NCBI GenBank assembly: GCA_020024325.1
Contig: JAHHTY010000003.1
Coordinates: 1-59,382 of the forward strand
DNA: 59,382 bases
Source: Negativibacillus sp.
GTDB lineage: Bacteria; Bacillota; Clostridia; Oscillospirales; Ruminococcaceae
Reading direction: 5' to 3'
Notes under the pieces: generated by a model
What the model saw: the letters and a program-made list of their open reading frames with translations, nothing else
Database searches by the model: none
Told to the model about the DNA's origin: nothing
Made by a program: the position numbers and the translations under genes
Shown here: positions 9,058-16,994 of the stretch, one piece after another
Position numbering within the stretch: the first letter of the stretch is position 1
How the letters are laid out: the number at the start of each line of letters is the position of its first letter

Positions 9058-9702
9058 TTACTTAATTTGGTACAGCATAGCGTTACAGATAGCTGCTGCC
9101 ACATTGCTTCCGCCTTTTCTTCCTCTTGCAACGATGTAAGGAATATCGGTCTGCAAAATCAACTCTTTTGCTTCTACTACATTTACAAAACCAACCGGTA
9201 CACCGATAATCAGTTCCGGACGAAGTCTACCTTCCTCAATCATCTCATATAACTTGACCAAAGCAGTTGGTGCATTACCTACTGCAAAGATTAAAGGACG
9301 ATTTAAGGAAGCTGCCTTTTCCATACACACTGTGGCACGGGTTGTTCCATCTTCTTTTGCTTTTTGTGCTACATCTTCATCTGACATAAAACAAAAAACC
9401 TCTCCACCAAACTGTGCCAGCTTTTTTTTATTGATTCCCGACTTTGCCATCTGGGTATCTGTAACAATACAAGCTCCGTTTTTGATGGCGGCAATGCCTT
9501 TTGCAACAGCATCTTTTGAAATGCACAGATTCTCTACATATTCAAAATCAGCGGTGGTGTGAATTACCCTTTTAACAACCAGCTCATTTTCGGGCAAAAT
9601 TTTATTTTCTTCGCCCCTTGCTTTCAGTTCTTCGGTAATGATTTCAAAACTGCGTTTTTCAATCTCAGTTGGCAGAACCTGTTGCAATTGTATCTTTTCC
9701 AT
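9058..9702 (-). CDS. cbiC: Precorrin-8X methylmutase (cobalt-precorrin-8 methylmutase)
   Basis: CbiC moves the C11 methyl group to C12 to give cobyrinate (Co-cobyrinic acid in the anaerobic route). The 214 aa match the family. The catalytic His lies in KRVIHTTADFEY (about His48), and the conserved GVPVGFVNVVEAK and ARGRKGGSNVAAA motifs are present near 170-205. ATG at 9702 follows a GGAGGAAA site. It is the last gene of the operon, separated from most corrin-ring genes by the nucleotide-loop genes, and ends just before the bidirectional terminator. Confidence 0.96.
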   Translation of the reverse strand: MEKIQLQQVLPTEIEKRSFEIITEELKARGEENKILPENELVVKRVIHTTADFEYVENLCISKDAVAKGIAAIKNGACIVTDTQMAKSGINKKKLAQFGGEVFCFMSDEDVAQKAKEDGTTRATVCMEKAASLNRPLIFAVGNAPTALVKLYEMIEEGRLRPELIIGVPVGFVNVVEAKELILQTDIPYIVARGRKGGSNVAAAICNAMLYQIK

Positions 9703-9718
9703 TCAGATTTCCTCCTAT

Positions 9719-10153
9719 TTATAATGATTCTTGATAATGCTCTTGCTCAGGATATGCTTTACTCCAGTGATATGGTTGTAATTCCTTTAACGGAACAAAC
9801 AGCAGTGAATGATCTTCAGTCGTAACACCAACTCGAACATCTTCCCCCCAATAACGCAATCGTTCCTGACAAACACCGCATGGGGAAAGAATTTTAAAAG
9901 GAGAGTTCTCGTCGTCCCTTACCACACAAAGGCAATGGGTAACTTTTTCGTTGAATTTATGTGCTTCACACATTGCTCCAACCTCGATACAAAGCAAGAC
10001 CGAAGCATTTGCACTTTCTAAGGCAGCACTGGTAAAGAAACTACCCTGTTTTGTATGGATTACTGCTGCCCCACCCCAACCGGACGGATAGCGTTTTTCA
10101 ATAAATTGAGTTGCCATACGGTACATCTCTTGTTCAATTTCCTGATTGTTCAT
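9719..10153 (-). CDS. Cytidine deaminase-like zinc hydrolase in the cobalamin operon
   Basis: The 144 aa resemble the small cytidine/blasticidin-type deaminases. A CIE motif (in LLCIEVGAM, about residues 54-62) stands for the zinc ligand and catalytic Glu of the usual [CH]AE. PCGVCQERL (about 91-99) supplies the second pair of zinc cysteines. The likely reaction is deamination of a pyrimidine nucleoside or related base, but the substrate is not determined by the sequence. It sits in the same direction between btuR and cbiC with short gaps, so it is probably co-transcribed. A role in cobalamin metabolism is not known. Confidence 0.78.
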   Translation of the reverse strand: MNNQEIEQEMYRMATQFIEKRYPSGWGGAAVIHTKQGSFFTSAALESANASVLLCIEVGAMCEAHKFNEKVTHCLCVVRDDENSPFKILSPCGVCQERLRYWGEDVRVGVTTEDHSLLFVPLKELQPYHWSKAYPEQEHYQESL

Positions 10154-10199
10154 TCGTTTTTCCCCTTCCTGTTTATTTATAAGACTTATTTATCTTATA

Positions 10200-10727
10200 T
10201 TATCGCTCAATACCTTCTCTTGCCGGAATTCCTGCATCAAATGGATGGCGAACCTTTTTGATTTCTGAAATATAATCTGCTCTATCTAAAAGAGGTTGAG
10301 GAGGATTTCGCCCGGTTAAAACGACTTCCAGCGATTCCGGTTTAGAGGAAATCAGCTTTAGTACCTGTTCCAGCGAAATCATACCTGTATTGATTGCAGC
10401 CATAATTTCATCTAAAACTAGCAAATCACTCTGTGTTGATGCTTGTGTTGCTTGTGTCCAAAGCTCCTGCTGAACCTGTGCTGCATGACGTTTTTGTTCT
10501 TCGTTCATGCGAAAGGTAAAACCGAGCCGCTCTTCACTTCGGATAATATGGATATTCGGAATGTTCTTTAAACTATGTAGTTCTCCAGTATCGGTATTTT
10601 TTAAAAACTGAACAATGGTGACCTTTTGATTTCTGCCAGCTGCACGGACTGACAGTCCCATTGCAGCGGTTGTTTTTCCTTTACCATCTCCACAATAGAT
10701 ATGAACAAGACCTTTATTGTTTGGCAT
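10200..10727 (-). CDS. btuR: Cob(I)alamin/corrinoid adenosyltransferase
   Basis: This enzyme transfers the 5'-deoxyadenosyl group of ATP to Co(I) corrinoids (BtuR/CobA/CobO family). The 175 aa have the reversed-type P-loop GDGKGKTTAA (about 13-22), the LVLDEIMAAI segment (about 103-112) and the C-terminal motif VVLTGRNPPQPLLDRADYISE. The ATG at 10727 directly abuts the cbiP stop (TAAATG), indicating translational coupling. Confidence 0.96.
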   Translation of the reverse strand: MPNNKGLVHIYCGDGKGKTTAAMGLSVRAAGRNQKVTIVQFLKNTDTGELHSLKNIPNIHIIRSEERLGFTFRMNEEQKRHAAQVQQELWTQATQASTQSDLLVLDEIMAAINTGMISLEQVLKLISSKPESLEVVLTGRNPPQPLLDRADYISEIKKVRHPFDAGIPAREGIER

Positions 10728-12260
10728 TTAGATTCCTTCTTCCAAAATACGATAAATTTTTTCCATATCAAGACTTTCACGAACCCCTTTTGCAAGGAGA
10801 TCATACTGTGTTTCTTTATATTGGGCAAAATCTACGGCTGCAATTTCATCGGGGTCGATCCCTTTTTTGCGGCACAATGAACGGAGAATCCCTTGTGCCA
10901 TCTGTGGATGATCAAAAATACCGTGCAAATAGGTTCCGAACACATTTTGAAGGACGCATCCTTGCATCTGAAAGCAGCTTTGATGATTTCGGCTTTCAAT
11001 AGTACCGAAAAAGGTGGTCTGATCTGCATGAGGTGCATCGGAGATGATGGTTGTTTGACCCATATGAATCTCATATCCTTCATATGGAAGGTTAGAAAGT
11101 TCCGAAAAAACGCTGTTTGACCAATCCCCTGTTTTACCACTCACCTGCGTTCTGATTTTTTCTTCGCTGAAAACAGTTTCGGTAGGCAGTAAGCCCAAAC
11201 CTTTCAGACTGCCGCCATGTTCTACACCTTTTGGATCATGCAGCATCTGTCCAAGCATCTGATAACCGCCGCAAATTCCGAAAACAGGAGTCCCCTGTGC
11301 TGCCAGCTTCAAAATGGCTGCTTCCATACCCGATTGACGTAACCAGAGCAAGTCTTCCATTGTATTCTTTGTGCCGGGAATCACCAGCAAATCAGGAGAA
11401 CGCAGTTCTTTTGGAGATTTTACATAGCGAACAGAAACGCCCTGCATGCACTCTAAACTGTTAAAATCGGTGAAGTTCGATATTCTCGGAAGGCGAACTA
11501 CGGCAATATCAATTAGGGCAGCTGTATCATGACGAGAAAAACGCTCGGAGAGGCTGTCTTCATCTTCTAAATCTAAGTTCATATAAGGAATAACGCCAAC
11601 CACTTCTTTATTGGTGATTTCTTCAATCTGGTTTAAGCCGGGTTTTAGGATAGAAACATCTCCGCGGAATTTATTGATAACAAGCCCCTTTACCATCTCC
11701 TGCTCTTCTTTTTCCAAAAGCATGAGAGTTCCGGCAAGAGAAGCAAACACTCCTCCACGGTCAATATCTCCTACCAGCAGCACCGGAGCTTTTGCCAGTT
11801 TTGCCATGCCCATATTGACGATATCATCTTGTTTGAGATTGATTTCAGCCGGGCTGCCTGCACCTTCCAAGACAATGATATCATATTCTTCATCTAATTC
11901 ACGATACGCTTTCATAATTTCCGGAATTAACTCAAGTTTGTGTTTATAATAATCTCTGGCTGACATATTTCCAAGTACTTCTCCATTAACAATTACTTGA
12001 GAACCGGTATCATTGGTGGGTTTTAAAAGAATAGGGTTCATTCGTACAGAAGGCTTTATTCCTGCGGCTTCCGCCTGCATTACCTGAGCACGCCCCATCT
12101 CCAATCCTTCTTCTGTGATAAAGGAATTCAATGCCATATTTTGAGATTTAAACGGAGCCACACGATAACCATCTTGTTTAAAAATTCGGCATAAAGCAGC
12201 AGCAAGATAGCTTTTTCCGGCATTGGACATTGTTCCCTGTACCATAATTGCCTTTGCCAT
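10728..12260 (-). CDS. cbiP: Adenosylcobyric acid synthase (glutamine-hydrolysing)
   Basis: CbiP amidates side chains b, d, e and g of adenosylcobyrinate a,c-diamide using glutamine and ATP. The 510 aa have an N-terminal dethiobiotin-synthetase-like domain (QGTMSNAGKSYLAAALCRIF at 6-25; FKSQNMALNS) and a C-terminal class I amidotransferase domain. The nucleophile Cys is in FGICGGYQML (about 330), with the GTYLHGIFDHP His near 450. ATG at 12260 overlaps the cobD stop by one base and follows AGGAGG; an upstream extension to 12281 is less likely. CobQ is the equivalent name in the aerobic nomenclature. Confidence 0.95.
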   Translation of the reverse strand: MAKAIMVQGTMSNAGKSYLAAALCRIFKQDGYRVAPFKSQNMALNSFITEEGLEMGRAQVMQAEAAGIKPSVRMNPILLKPTNDTGSQVIVNGEVLGNMSARDYYKHKLELIPEIMKAYRELDEEYDIIVLEGAGSPAEINLKQDDIVNMGMAKLAKAPVLLVGDIDRGGVFASLAGTLMLLEKEEQEMVKGLVINKFRGDVSILKPGLNQIEEITNKEVVGVIPYMNLDLEDEDSLSERFSRHDTAALIDIAVVRLPRISNFTDFNSLECMQGVSVRYVKSPKELRSPDLLVIPGTKNTMEDLLWLRQSGMEAAILKLAAQGTPVFGICGGYQMLGQMLHDPKGVEHGGSLKGLGLLPTETVFSEEKIRTQVSGKTGDWSNSVFSELSNLPYEGYEIHMGQTTIISDAPHADQTTFFGTIESRNHQSCFQMQGCVLQNVFGTYLHGIFDHPQMAQGILRSLCRKKGIDPDEIAAVDFAQYKETQYDLLAKGVRESLDMEKIYRILEEGI

Positions 12261-13603
12261 TAGTTTTCCTCCTCTTCCCAATCATATTTTTTTGACTTTT
12301 CTCTTAAAAAACGATACTGCTTTTTTTGTTCGGCACTGTGAGGTGAGCTAAGATCATGGTTTGGAATGTTCGGAATTGTTTCCTCCACTATTTCTTGAGT
12401 ATCATTTTCGTTTGGATTTTCTGATTTTTTCGGTTCTTCTACAAGTTCATTTTGCGGTGAAGAAGGCATTTCTTCAGAATTTGGATTTTGTTCCTCTATT
12501 GTAATGGTGTGGGTTTCCTGAACTAAAGGTTCTATGATAGGTGGCTGCAAAAATTCGGTTAGAGCTGCAATCAGTTTTTCATTGTCTGCATGAGATTTTA
12601 TTGCAATACGATAATATTCATTGCTAAGACCCGGGTAATTTGCACAGGAGCGAATCAGAATACCCTTTTCTTCTAAAAATGAAGAAACATCATCAGAATC
12701 AGTTAGTTGGAAAAAGATATAATTTGCCCGTGAACCGATTGGTCGAATATTCAATTTTTGCAAAGAAGAAAGTAAGTATTTCTTTTCTTCTCGCAGCAAA
12801 ACACGACTTTGTTCCAGATAATCATGGTCTTTAAGCGCTGCAAGTCCTGCAACCTGAGCAGGGACAGAAACCCCCCAAGGTTGCCCACACTGAACCATGC
12901 GTTCCAAAAGCGGTGTATTTTTGCACAGACAATACCCTAATCTTAATCCTGCCATTGCATAGTGTTTCGTGAAGGCACGCAAAATCAACAAATTCGGAAA
13001 GGTAGAAATCCACGAATTCATGCTGTTCTTCTGCGGTTCGTCCAAAAAGTCACGAAAACACTCATCGACAACCAGCAAAGTTCCACATGAAGAACATCGA
13101 ACCAAAATTCTTTCCAGCAAATTTGGTTCAATCAGCTGTCCCGTGGGGTTATTGGGATTGCACAAAAAAACAATATCAGTATTAGGTTGAATCTCGTTTA
13201 AAAAATCCTCAGTAAGTAAAAAATCATTTTCCTTTTTTAACGAAAAATAATTAACATGACAACCAACGCTGGAGAGAGCCTGCTCATATTCTGCAAAAGT
13301 TGGAACTGCAATCAATGCATTTCTTGGACGCATTGCCCAGGAAATACGAAAAATCAGATCTGCTGCACCGTTGGCGCACAGAACATTTTCTTTGGAAACT
13401 TGCTCCAATTCTGCAATTTTACAAACCAATTCCCTGCAAAGTGGGTCGGGATAACAGGAAAAAGCATCCATGGACTCGATCAATGCTTTTTTTACTGAAT
13501 CAGGTAATCCCAATGGATTGATATTTGCAGAAAAATCTATGATTTCTCCTTCGATTCTTTCTCTAGCTGAGTAAATATCACCGCCATGCACTAATTTTAC
13601 CAT
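12260..13603 (-). CDS. cobD: L-threonine-O-3-phosphate decarboxylase with an acidic C-terminal tail
   Basis: CobD is a PLP enzyme that makes (R)-1-amino-2-propanol phosphate, the linker of the nucleotide loop. The class I/II aminotransferase fold covers residues 1-360: SANINPLG, CNPNNPTGQL, VVDECFRDF, and the PLP-binding Lys in AFTKHYAMAGLRLGY (about 220-235). The family is about 360 aa long. This protein continues for about 87 residues that are rich in Glu, Asn, Pro and Ser, end with a Lys/Glu-rich segment, and contain no cysteine. The tail does not resemble any domain I know. ATG at 13603 begins the gene, and the 3' end overlaps cbiP by one base. Confidence 0.92.
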   Translation of the reverse strand: MVKLVHGGDIYSARERIEGEIIDFSANINPLGLPDSVKKALIESMDAFSCYPDPLCRELVCKIAELEQVSKENVLCANGAADLIFRISWAMRPRNALIAVPTFAEYEQALSSVGCHVNYFSLKKENDFLLTEDFLNEIQPNTDIVFLCNPNNPTGQLIEPNLLERILVRCSSCGTLLVVDECFRDFLDEPQKNSMNSWISTFPNLLILRAFTKHYAMAGLRLGYCLCKNTPLLERMVQCGQPWGVSVPAQVAGLAALKDHDYLEQSRVLLREEKKYLLSSLQKLNIRPIGSRANYIFFQLTDSDDVSSFLEEKGILIRSCANYPGLSNEYYRIAIKSHADNEKLIAALTEFLQPPIIEPLVQETHTITIEEQNPNSEEMPSSPQNELVEEPKKSENPNENDTQEIVEETIPNIPNHDLSSPHSAEQKKQYRFLREKSKKYDWEEEEN

Positions 13604-13651
13604 GTGAAGGCACTCCCCTTTACAGCTAAATTTTGGCTTAATAAAGCCAAA

Positions 13652-14614
13652 TTATAACACAACAATTGATAAAGCGAAAAAGCGGACAAAACAACAAACA
13701 AGTAGACATAAGATGTCACAAACATACATCAAGCGATTTGCACGAACAATATCTTTAATTTCTATCGGACGAATCGGGTCGCCAATGGTTGGCTTTTCAT
13801 ATAATTTCCCAAAATAATATGAATTCCCTGCCAACTGAACTTGCAAAGCTCCTGCACAGGCAGATTCTGTTTGTGCACTGTTAGGGCTTGCGTGATTGCG
13901 AGAATCTCTGCGAAAAACCTTCCAAGAATTCTTGCCATCCATTCCAGAGAGAAATGCCGAAAGAACCATCAGCACCCCTGCAATTCTTGCCGGAATAAAG
14001 TTTGCAATATCGTCAAGCTTTGCACTTGCCCGACCGAAATCAATATACTTTTCATTTTTATATCCAACCATTGAATCAAGTGTATTGATTGCTTTATAAC
14101 ACATTGCCAACGGAACACCGCCAAGTGCCATGTAAAGCATTGGAGCGATGACACCATCACTTGTATTTTCTGCAACAGTTTCCACAGCTGCTTTTGTTAC
14201 TCCAATCTCATCCAAAGAATCGGTATCCCTTCCGACAATCATGGAAACAGCATATCTTGCTTTTTGAATGTCCTGCTTTTCCAGCTGCTCGTAAACTTTC
14301 ATGCTTTCTTTTTTGAGTGACTTTGCAGCAAGTGTCAAACTGCCCAACAAAACTTCAATCGCAAATCCAAAAGCAGGGTGGATTTGGTAGCATCCCCACA
14401 GCAGAAATCCTGTTATCACCAGTGTTATTAAAGGAATCATTACAGCTAATATTTTTCCAGCAAACCGCAACTTTGTTGGAAATAAGTGACGCAGCAGCTT
14501 TTCAGCTTTGGAAATCATCTTTCCGATTCCACAAACAGGATGTGGGATAAAAGAAGGATCTCCAATCAAAAAATCCAAGACCACTGCTCCTATCAATAGA
14601 TAAATAATATGCAC
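13652..14614 (-). CDS. cbiB: Adenosylcobinamide-phosphate synthase CbiB
   Basis: CbiB, an integral membrane enzyme, joins the aminopropanol (or its phosphate) to adenosylcobyric acid. The 320 aa show the N-terminal FLIGDPSFIPHPVCGIGKMI motif (about 14-34), the ENTSDGVIAPMLYMALGG motif (about 150) and several hydrophobic segments (about 1-20, 55-95, 150-175, 205-225, 295-320). The start is GTG at 14614 preceded by GGGGAG. It lies between cobD, which makes its substrate, and cobC. Confidence 0.94.
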   Translation of the reverse strand: MHIIYLLIGAVVLDFLIGDPSFIPHPVCGIGKMISKAEKLLRHLFPTKLRFAGKILAVMIPLITLVITGFLLWGCYQIHPAFGFAIEVLLGSLTLAAKSLKKESMKVYEQLEKQDIQKARYAVSMIVGRDTDSLDEIGVTKAAVETVAENTSDGVIAPMLYMALGGVPLAMCYKAINTLDSMVGYKNEKYIDFGRASAKLDDIANFIPARIAGVLMVLSAFLSGMDGKNSWKVFRRDSRNHASPNSAQTESACAGALQVQLAGNSYYFGKLYEKPTIGDPIRPIEIKDIVRANRLMYVCDILCLLVCCFVRFFALSIVVL

Positions 14615-14619
14615 CGACT

Positions 14620-15228
14620 CTACTCCCCTCTTATTGCCAATGGTGTGACCGGATAGCGACCTTCAGAATCCCATAAATCCACAGTCATTAAAAAACCTTC
14701 TCCATTTTGGGTATGAAAATCATAGAACGAATGATTCCCCAGAGCAAACTGTTCCAAAATTGCCATGATGCTTCCGCCGTGAACCACCAACATAACACAT
14801 TTATAATGCTGGGAAAATGCTTGTTCCATTTGATTGCAAAAAGCTTTACAGCAACGCTGTACCATCTGATGTCGGGATTCTCCGTTTGGAATTTCACCCT
14901 CTCCGTTGCTTTCAAGCCATCGAATATAATCGGGATCTTGCTTTAATTCCTCATAGGTTTTTCCTTCAAAATCGCCGAAATCTGTTTCCCGAAAATCTTC
15001 TTCAATCAAATAATCCTCTGAAAAAAAGGGGCAAACAAATTGAGCAGTCTGGATACAGCGCAACTTTGGGCTGCAAATAATTCGGTCCGGCACTGGGTAT
15101 AGTCCCTGTATTTGTTTTTGCTGCAATTCTTGGATTCCCTGGGCACAAAGAGGGTCATTTAATCGGCCTTGATAACGATGTTCCAAATTACTCTGTGTTT
15201 TTCCATGCCGAACCAAGATGATCTGCAT
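14620..15228 (-). CDS. cobC: Histidine phosphatase, probable alpha-ribazole-5'-phosphate phosphatase
   Basis: The 202-aa protein belongs to the histidine phosphatase (phosphoglycerate-mutase-like) superfamily. The phosphohistidine motif LVRHGKTQSN is at 5-14, followed by RYQGRLNDPL, ETDFGDFEGKTYEEL (about 75-90) and the second catalytic His in VVHGGSIMAI (about 150). CobC removes the phosphate from alpha-ribazole 5'-phosphate or from the cobalamin 5'-phosphate product of CobS. Assignment to CobC rests on its place among cobS, cobU and cobT; the family alone does not fix the substrate. Confidence 0.88.
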   Translation of the reverse strand: MQIILVRHGKTQSNLEHRYQGRLNDPLCAQGIQELQQKQIQGLYPVPDRIICSPKLRCIQTAQFVCPFFSEDYLIEEDFRETDFGDFEGKTYEELKQDPDYIRWLESNGEGEIPNGESRHQMVQRCCKAFCNQMEQAFSQHYKCVMLVVHGGSIMAILEQFALGNHSFYDFHTQNGEGFLMTVDLWDSEGRYPVTPLAIRGE

Positions 15229-15231
15229 GGT

Positions 15232-15618
15232 TTATCCCTCCTTTTTCAGGTTCATTGCAAGTCCACAAAAAATACGGTCTACCTGTGCTGCCTGTTTTGC
15301 AAGCTGGCAGCACAATCTTCCGGTTGTTTCTCGCCATTCTCTTTCTAAAGGATGAATCGGAACTACACCGCAACCAACCTCATCGCATAAAATTACTGCA
15401 TCGGGACACTTTTCAAGATACTGTTCCAACAGATGCTGCGGCTCTTCTCCGGCTTCCATCACACGGAACACCCAACGATGAAGATGATTGAACACTTTCT
15501 TTGAAGGAAGTTCCCCTATCGGAAGCAATTCCCCATCCATGATTTCCTGTTCACAGCCACATTGAGAAAGATACCACTGCAATTTTCCTTGATTTGCTCC
15601 GCCGATAATCAATCGCAT
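15232..15618 (-). CDS. Short CobU-like protein with a degenerate P-loop
   Basis: The 128 aa look like CobU (adenosylcobinamide kinase/guanylyltransferase), but the family is about 180 aa. The N-terminus GGANQGKL keeps the GxxxxGK loop without the following Ser/Thr. The central RIxxHR segment and the LLECxxN Walker-B region are missing or unrecognisable. The C-terminal part (about 75-128) is well kept: CDEVGCGVVP, LEREWRETTGRL and a final GLAMNLK. The full-length CobU at 16434-16976 has the reverse pattern. The short gene may supply the missing half, act as a regulatory subunit, or be decaying. It sits between cobS and cobC with tiny gaps and its frame is intact. Confidence 0.72.
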   Translation of the reverse strand: MRLIIGGANQGKLQWYLSQCGCEQEIMDGELLPIGELPSKKVFNHLHRWVFRVMEAGEEPQHLLEQYLEKCPDAVILCDEVGCGVVPIHPLEREWRETTGRLCCQLAKQAAQVDRIFCGLAMNLKKEG

Positions 15619-15636
15619 GAGGATTCACCTTCCTTT

Positions 15637-16437
15637 TTATTTTGCCAACAAGCTATAACATACACAGCTTATTAAAATCATAACTTCGTTTATCTGTAAA
15701 AAATATCCTGCTAAATCTCCGGTAATTCCGCCAAACTGTTTGAGTGACAGATGATGATAGTACCCAAAAACAGCAAGGCAGACAAGGACAAGGACAATTC
15801 CCAAAAACAAATGACAAGCTCCCAAAAGTAAAACACAAAAAGCAGCAAAAACAAGTGAGATTGCTTTCACTCTTTTTTTCTGTGCTGCACTGGAAAAACT
15901 GTGAGCAAGACCACTGTTTTTAGCACAAGGGAAGCTGACGACCGACAAAGCACTCATTGAACGGGATAAGACATATCCGATTGCCATTATTTGTACCGTT
16001 AGATTCCTTATTTCGCCCTGAGGTTGTGTCCAAAGGGCAAAAGTGAACAACAAGTAAGCCACACAACCCATAACTGCAAAAGCACCTGTATGTGGGTCCT
16101 TTAAAATTTCAAGCTTTCTTTCTTTTGATTGGTGAGAAGAAAGAGCATCCACTGTATCGCAAAAACCATCCAGATGAATTCCGCCTGTTACCAACAGCGG
16201 AATTAAGGTTGCCACTGCTGCAAATAAAATAACATTGATTTCCAGTGTTTGACAAAGGAAATTCCACCCAAGCAACAGCACCGCTTGTACTGCTCCTACT
16301 AAAGGGAAAAAGCCTAACATGTACTTCATGTTTTGTTCATTCCACAAAATCTGTGGCATTGGAATGGCTGAATACATCGAGAAAGCAACATCAAGTGATT
16401 CAAAAAGAGTCTTGATTCCAAAGTGTTCCTTGTTCAT
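15637..16437 (-). CDS. cobS: Adenosylcobinamide-GDP ribazoletransferase (cobalamin synthase)
   Basis: CobS is the polytopic membrane enzyme that joins adenosylcobinamide-GDP and alpha-ribazole(-phosphate). The 266 aa have the N-terminal FSMYSAIPMP motif (about 18-28), FPLVGAVQ, and the Mg-binding GGIHLDGFCDTVDAL followed by LKDPHTGAFAV (about 85-120). At least five hydrophobic segments are visible. The ATG at 16437 overlaps the cobU stop as ATGA, so the two are translationally coupled. Confidence 0.96.
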   Translation of the reverse strand: MNKEHFGIKTLFESLDVAFSMYSAIPMPQILWNEQNMKYMLGFFPLVGAVQAVLLLGWNFLCQTLEINVILFAAVATLIPLLVTGGIHLDGFCDTVDALSSHQSKERKLEILKDPHTGAFAVMGCVAYLLFTFALWTQPQGEIRNLTVQIMAIGYVLSRSMSALSVVSFPCAKNSGLAHSFSSAAQKKRVKAISLVFAAFCVLLLGACHLFLGIVLVLVCLAVFGYYHHLSLKQFGGITGDLAGYFLQINEVMILISCVCYSLLAK

Positions 16438-16976
16438 GAAATCTCCCCTTTCCAGCAGATTGGAATTCCTGCCGTTACCTCAAATACCTTATCAGCCAGG
16501 GCGGCAATTCTTTGATTTACTTTAGCAAGCACCTCAAGGTAAGATTGCGTGCTGCTGTCATAACGAATACCATCAGAAAACAACTCGTTAGTTACGATGA
16601 CAACCTCTTCGCACTGCTGCATAAGAAAACGAACCCCGGTGAGAATCTTTTCTTCTATCTGCTGTAAATCAGGATATTCTGACGCAGTGGGGGAAAAAAT
16701 CTCGTTTGCTACCAGATTTGACATGCATTCTAACAGGGCAATTTTGCTGCCGTTTTTTAAAAAAGTAACAGTATGCAAGTCAGTAGGAACCTCGATGGTT
16801 TCAAAATTTTTCTCTGCTCTCATCAAGCGATGACGGGCAATTCTTTTTTTACATTCTTCATCGAATGCAATCATCGTTGCAAGATAAAACCGATGCTCCT
16901 GTTTTGAAGAAAGTACCAAAGATTCTGCAAATTCTGATTTACCGCTTGCACTTCCTCCACTCACCAATGTAAGCAT
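16434..16976 (-). CDS. cobU: Adenosylcobinamide kinase / guanylyltransferase CobU, altered C-terminal motif
   Basis: CobU phosphorylates adenosylcobinamide and then transfers GMP to it. The 180 aa are of family length. The P-loop GGSASGKSEFAE (7-18) is intact, as are the YLATM and KRIARHRLMR segments (the latter near 44-54, with the His expected to carry GMP). LLECMSNLVANE (about 80-91) gives the Walker-B region. Where the family usually has NEVGxGIVP this protein has TNELFSDGIRY, so that motif is lost. The short CobU-like gene at 15232-15618 retains it. ATG at 16976; the 3' end overlaps cobS by 4 nt. Confidence 0.88.
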   Translation of the reverse strand: MLTLVSGGSASGKSEFAESLVLSSKQEHRFYLATMIAFDEECKKRIARHRLMRAEKNFETIEVPTDLHTVTFLKNGSKIALLECMSNLVANEIFSPTASEYPDLQQIEEKILTGVRFLMQQCEEVVIVTNELFSDGIRYDSSTQSYLEVLAKVNQRIAALADKVFEVTAGIPICWKGEIS

Positions 16977-16994
16977 TTTTCCACCCCGCTTTAA

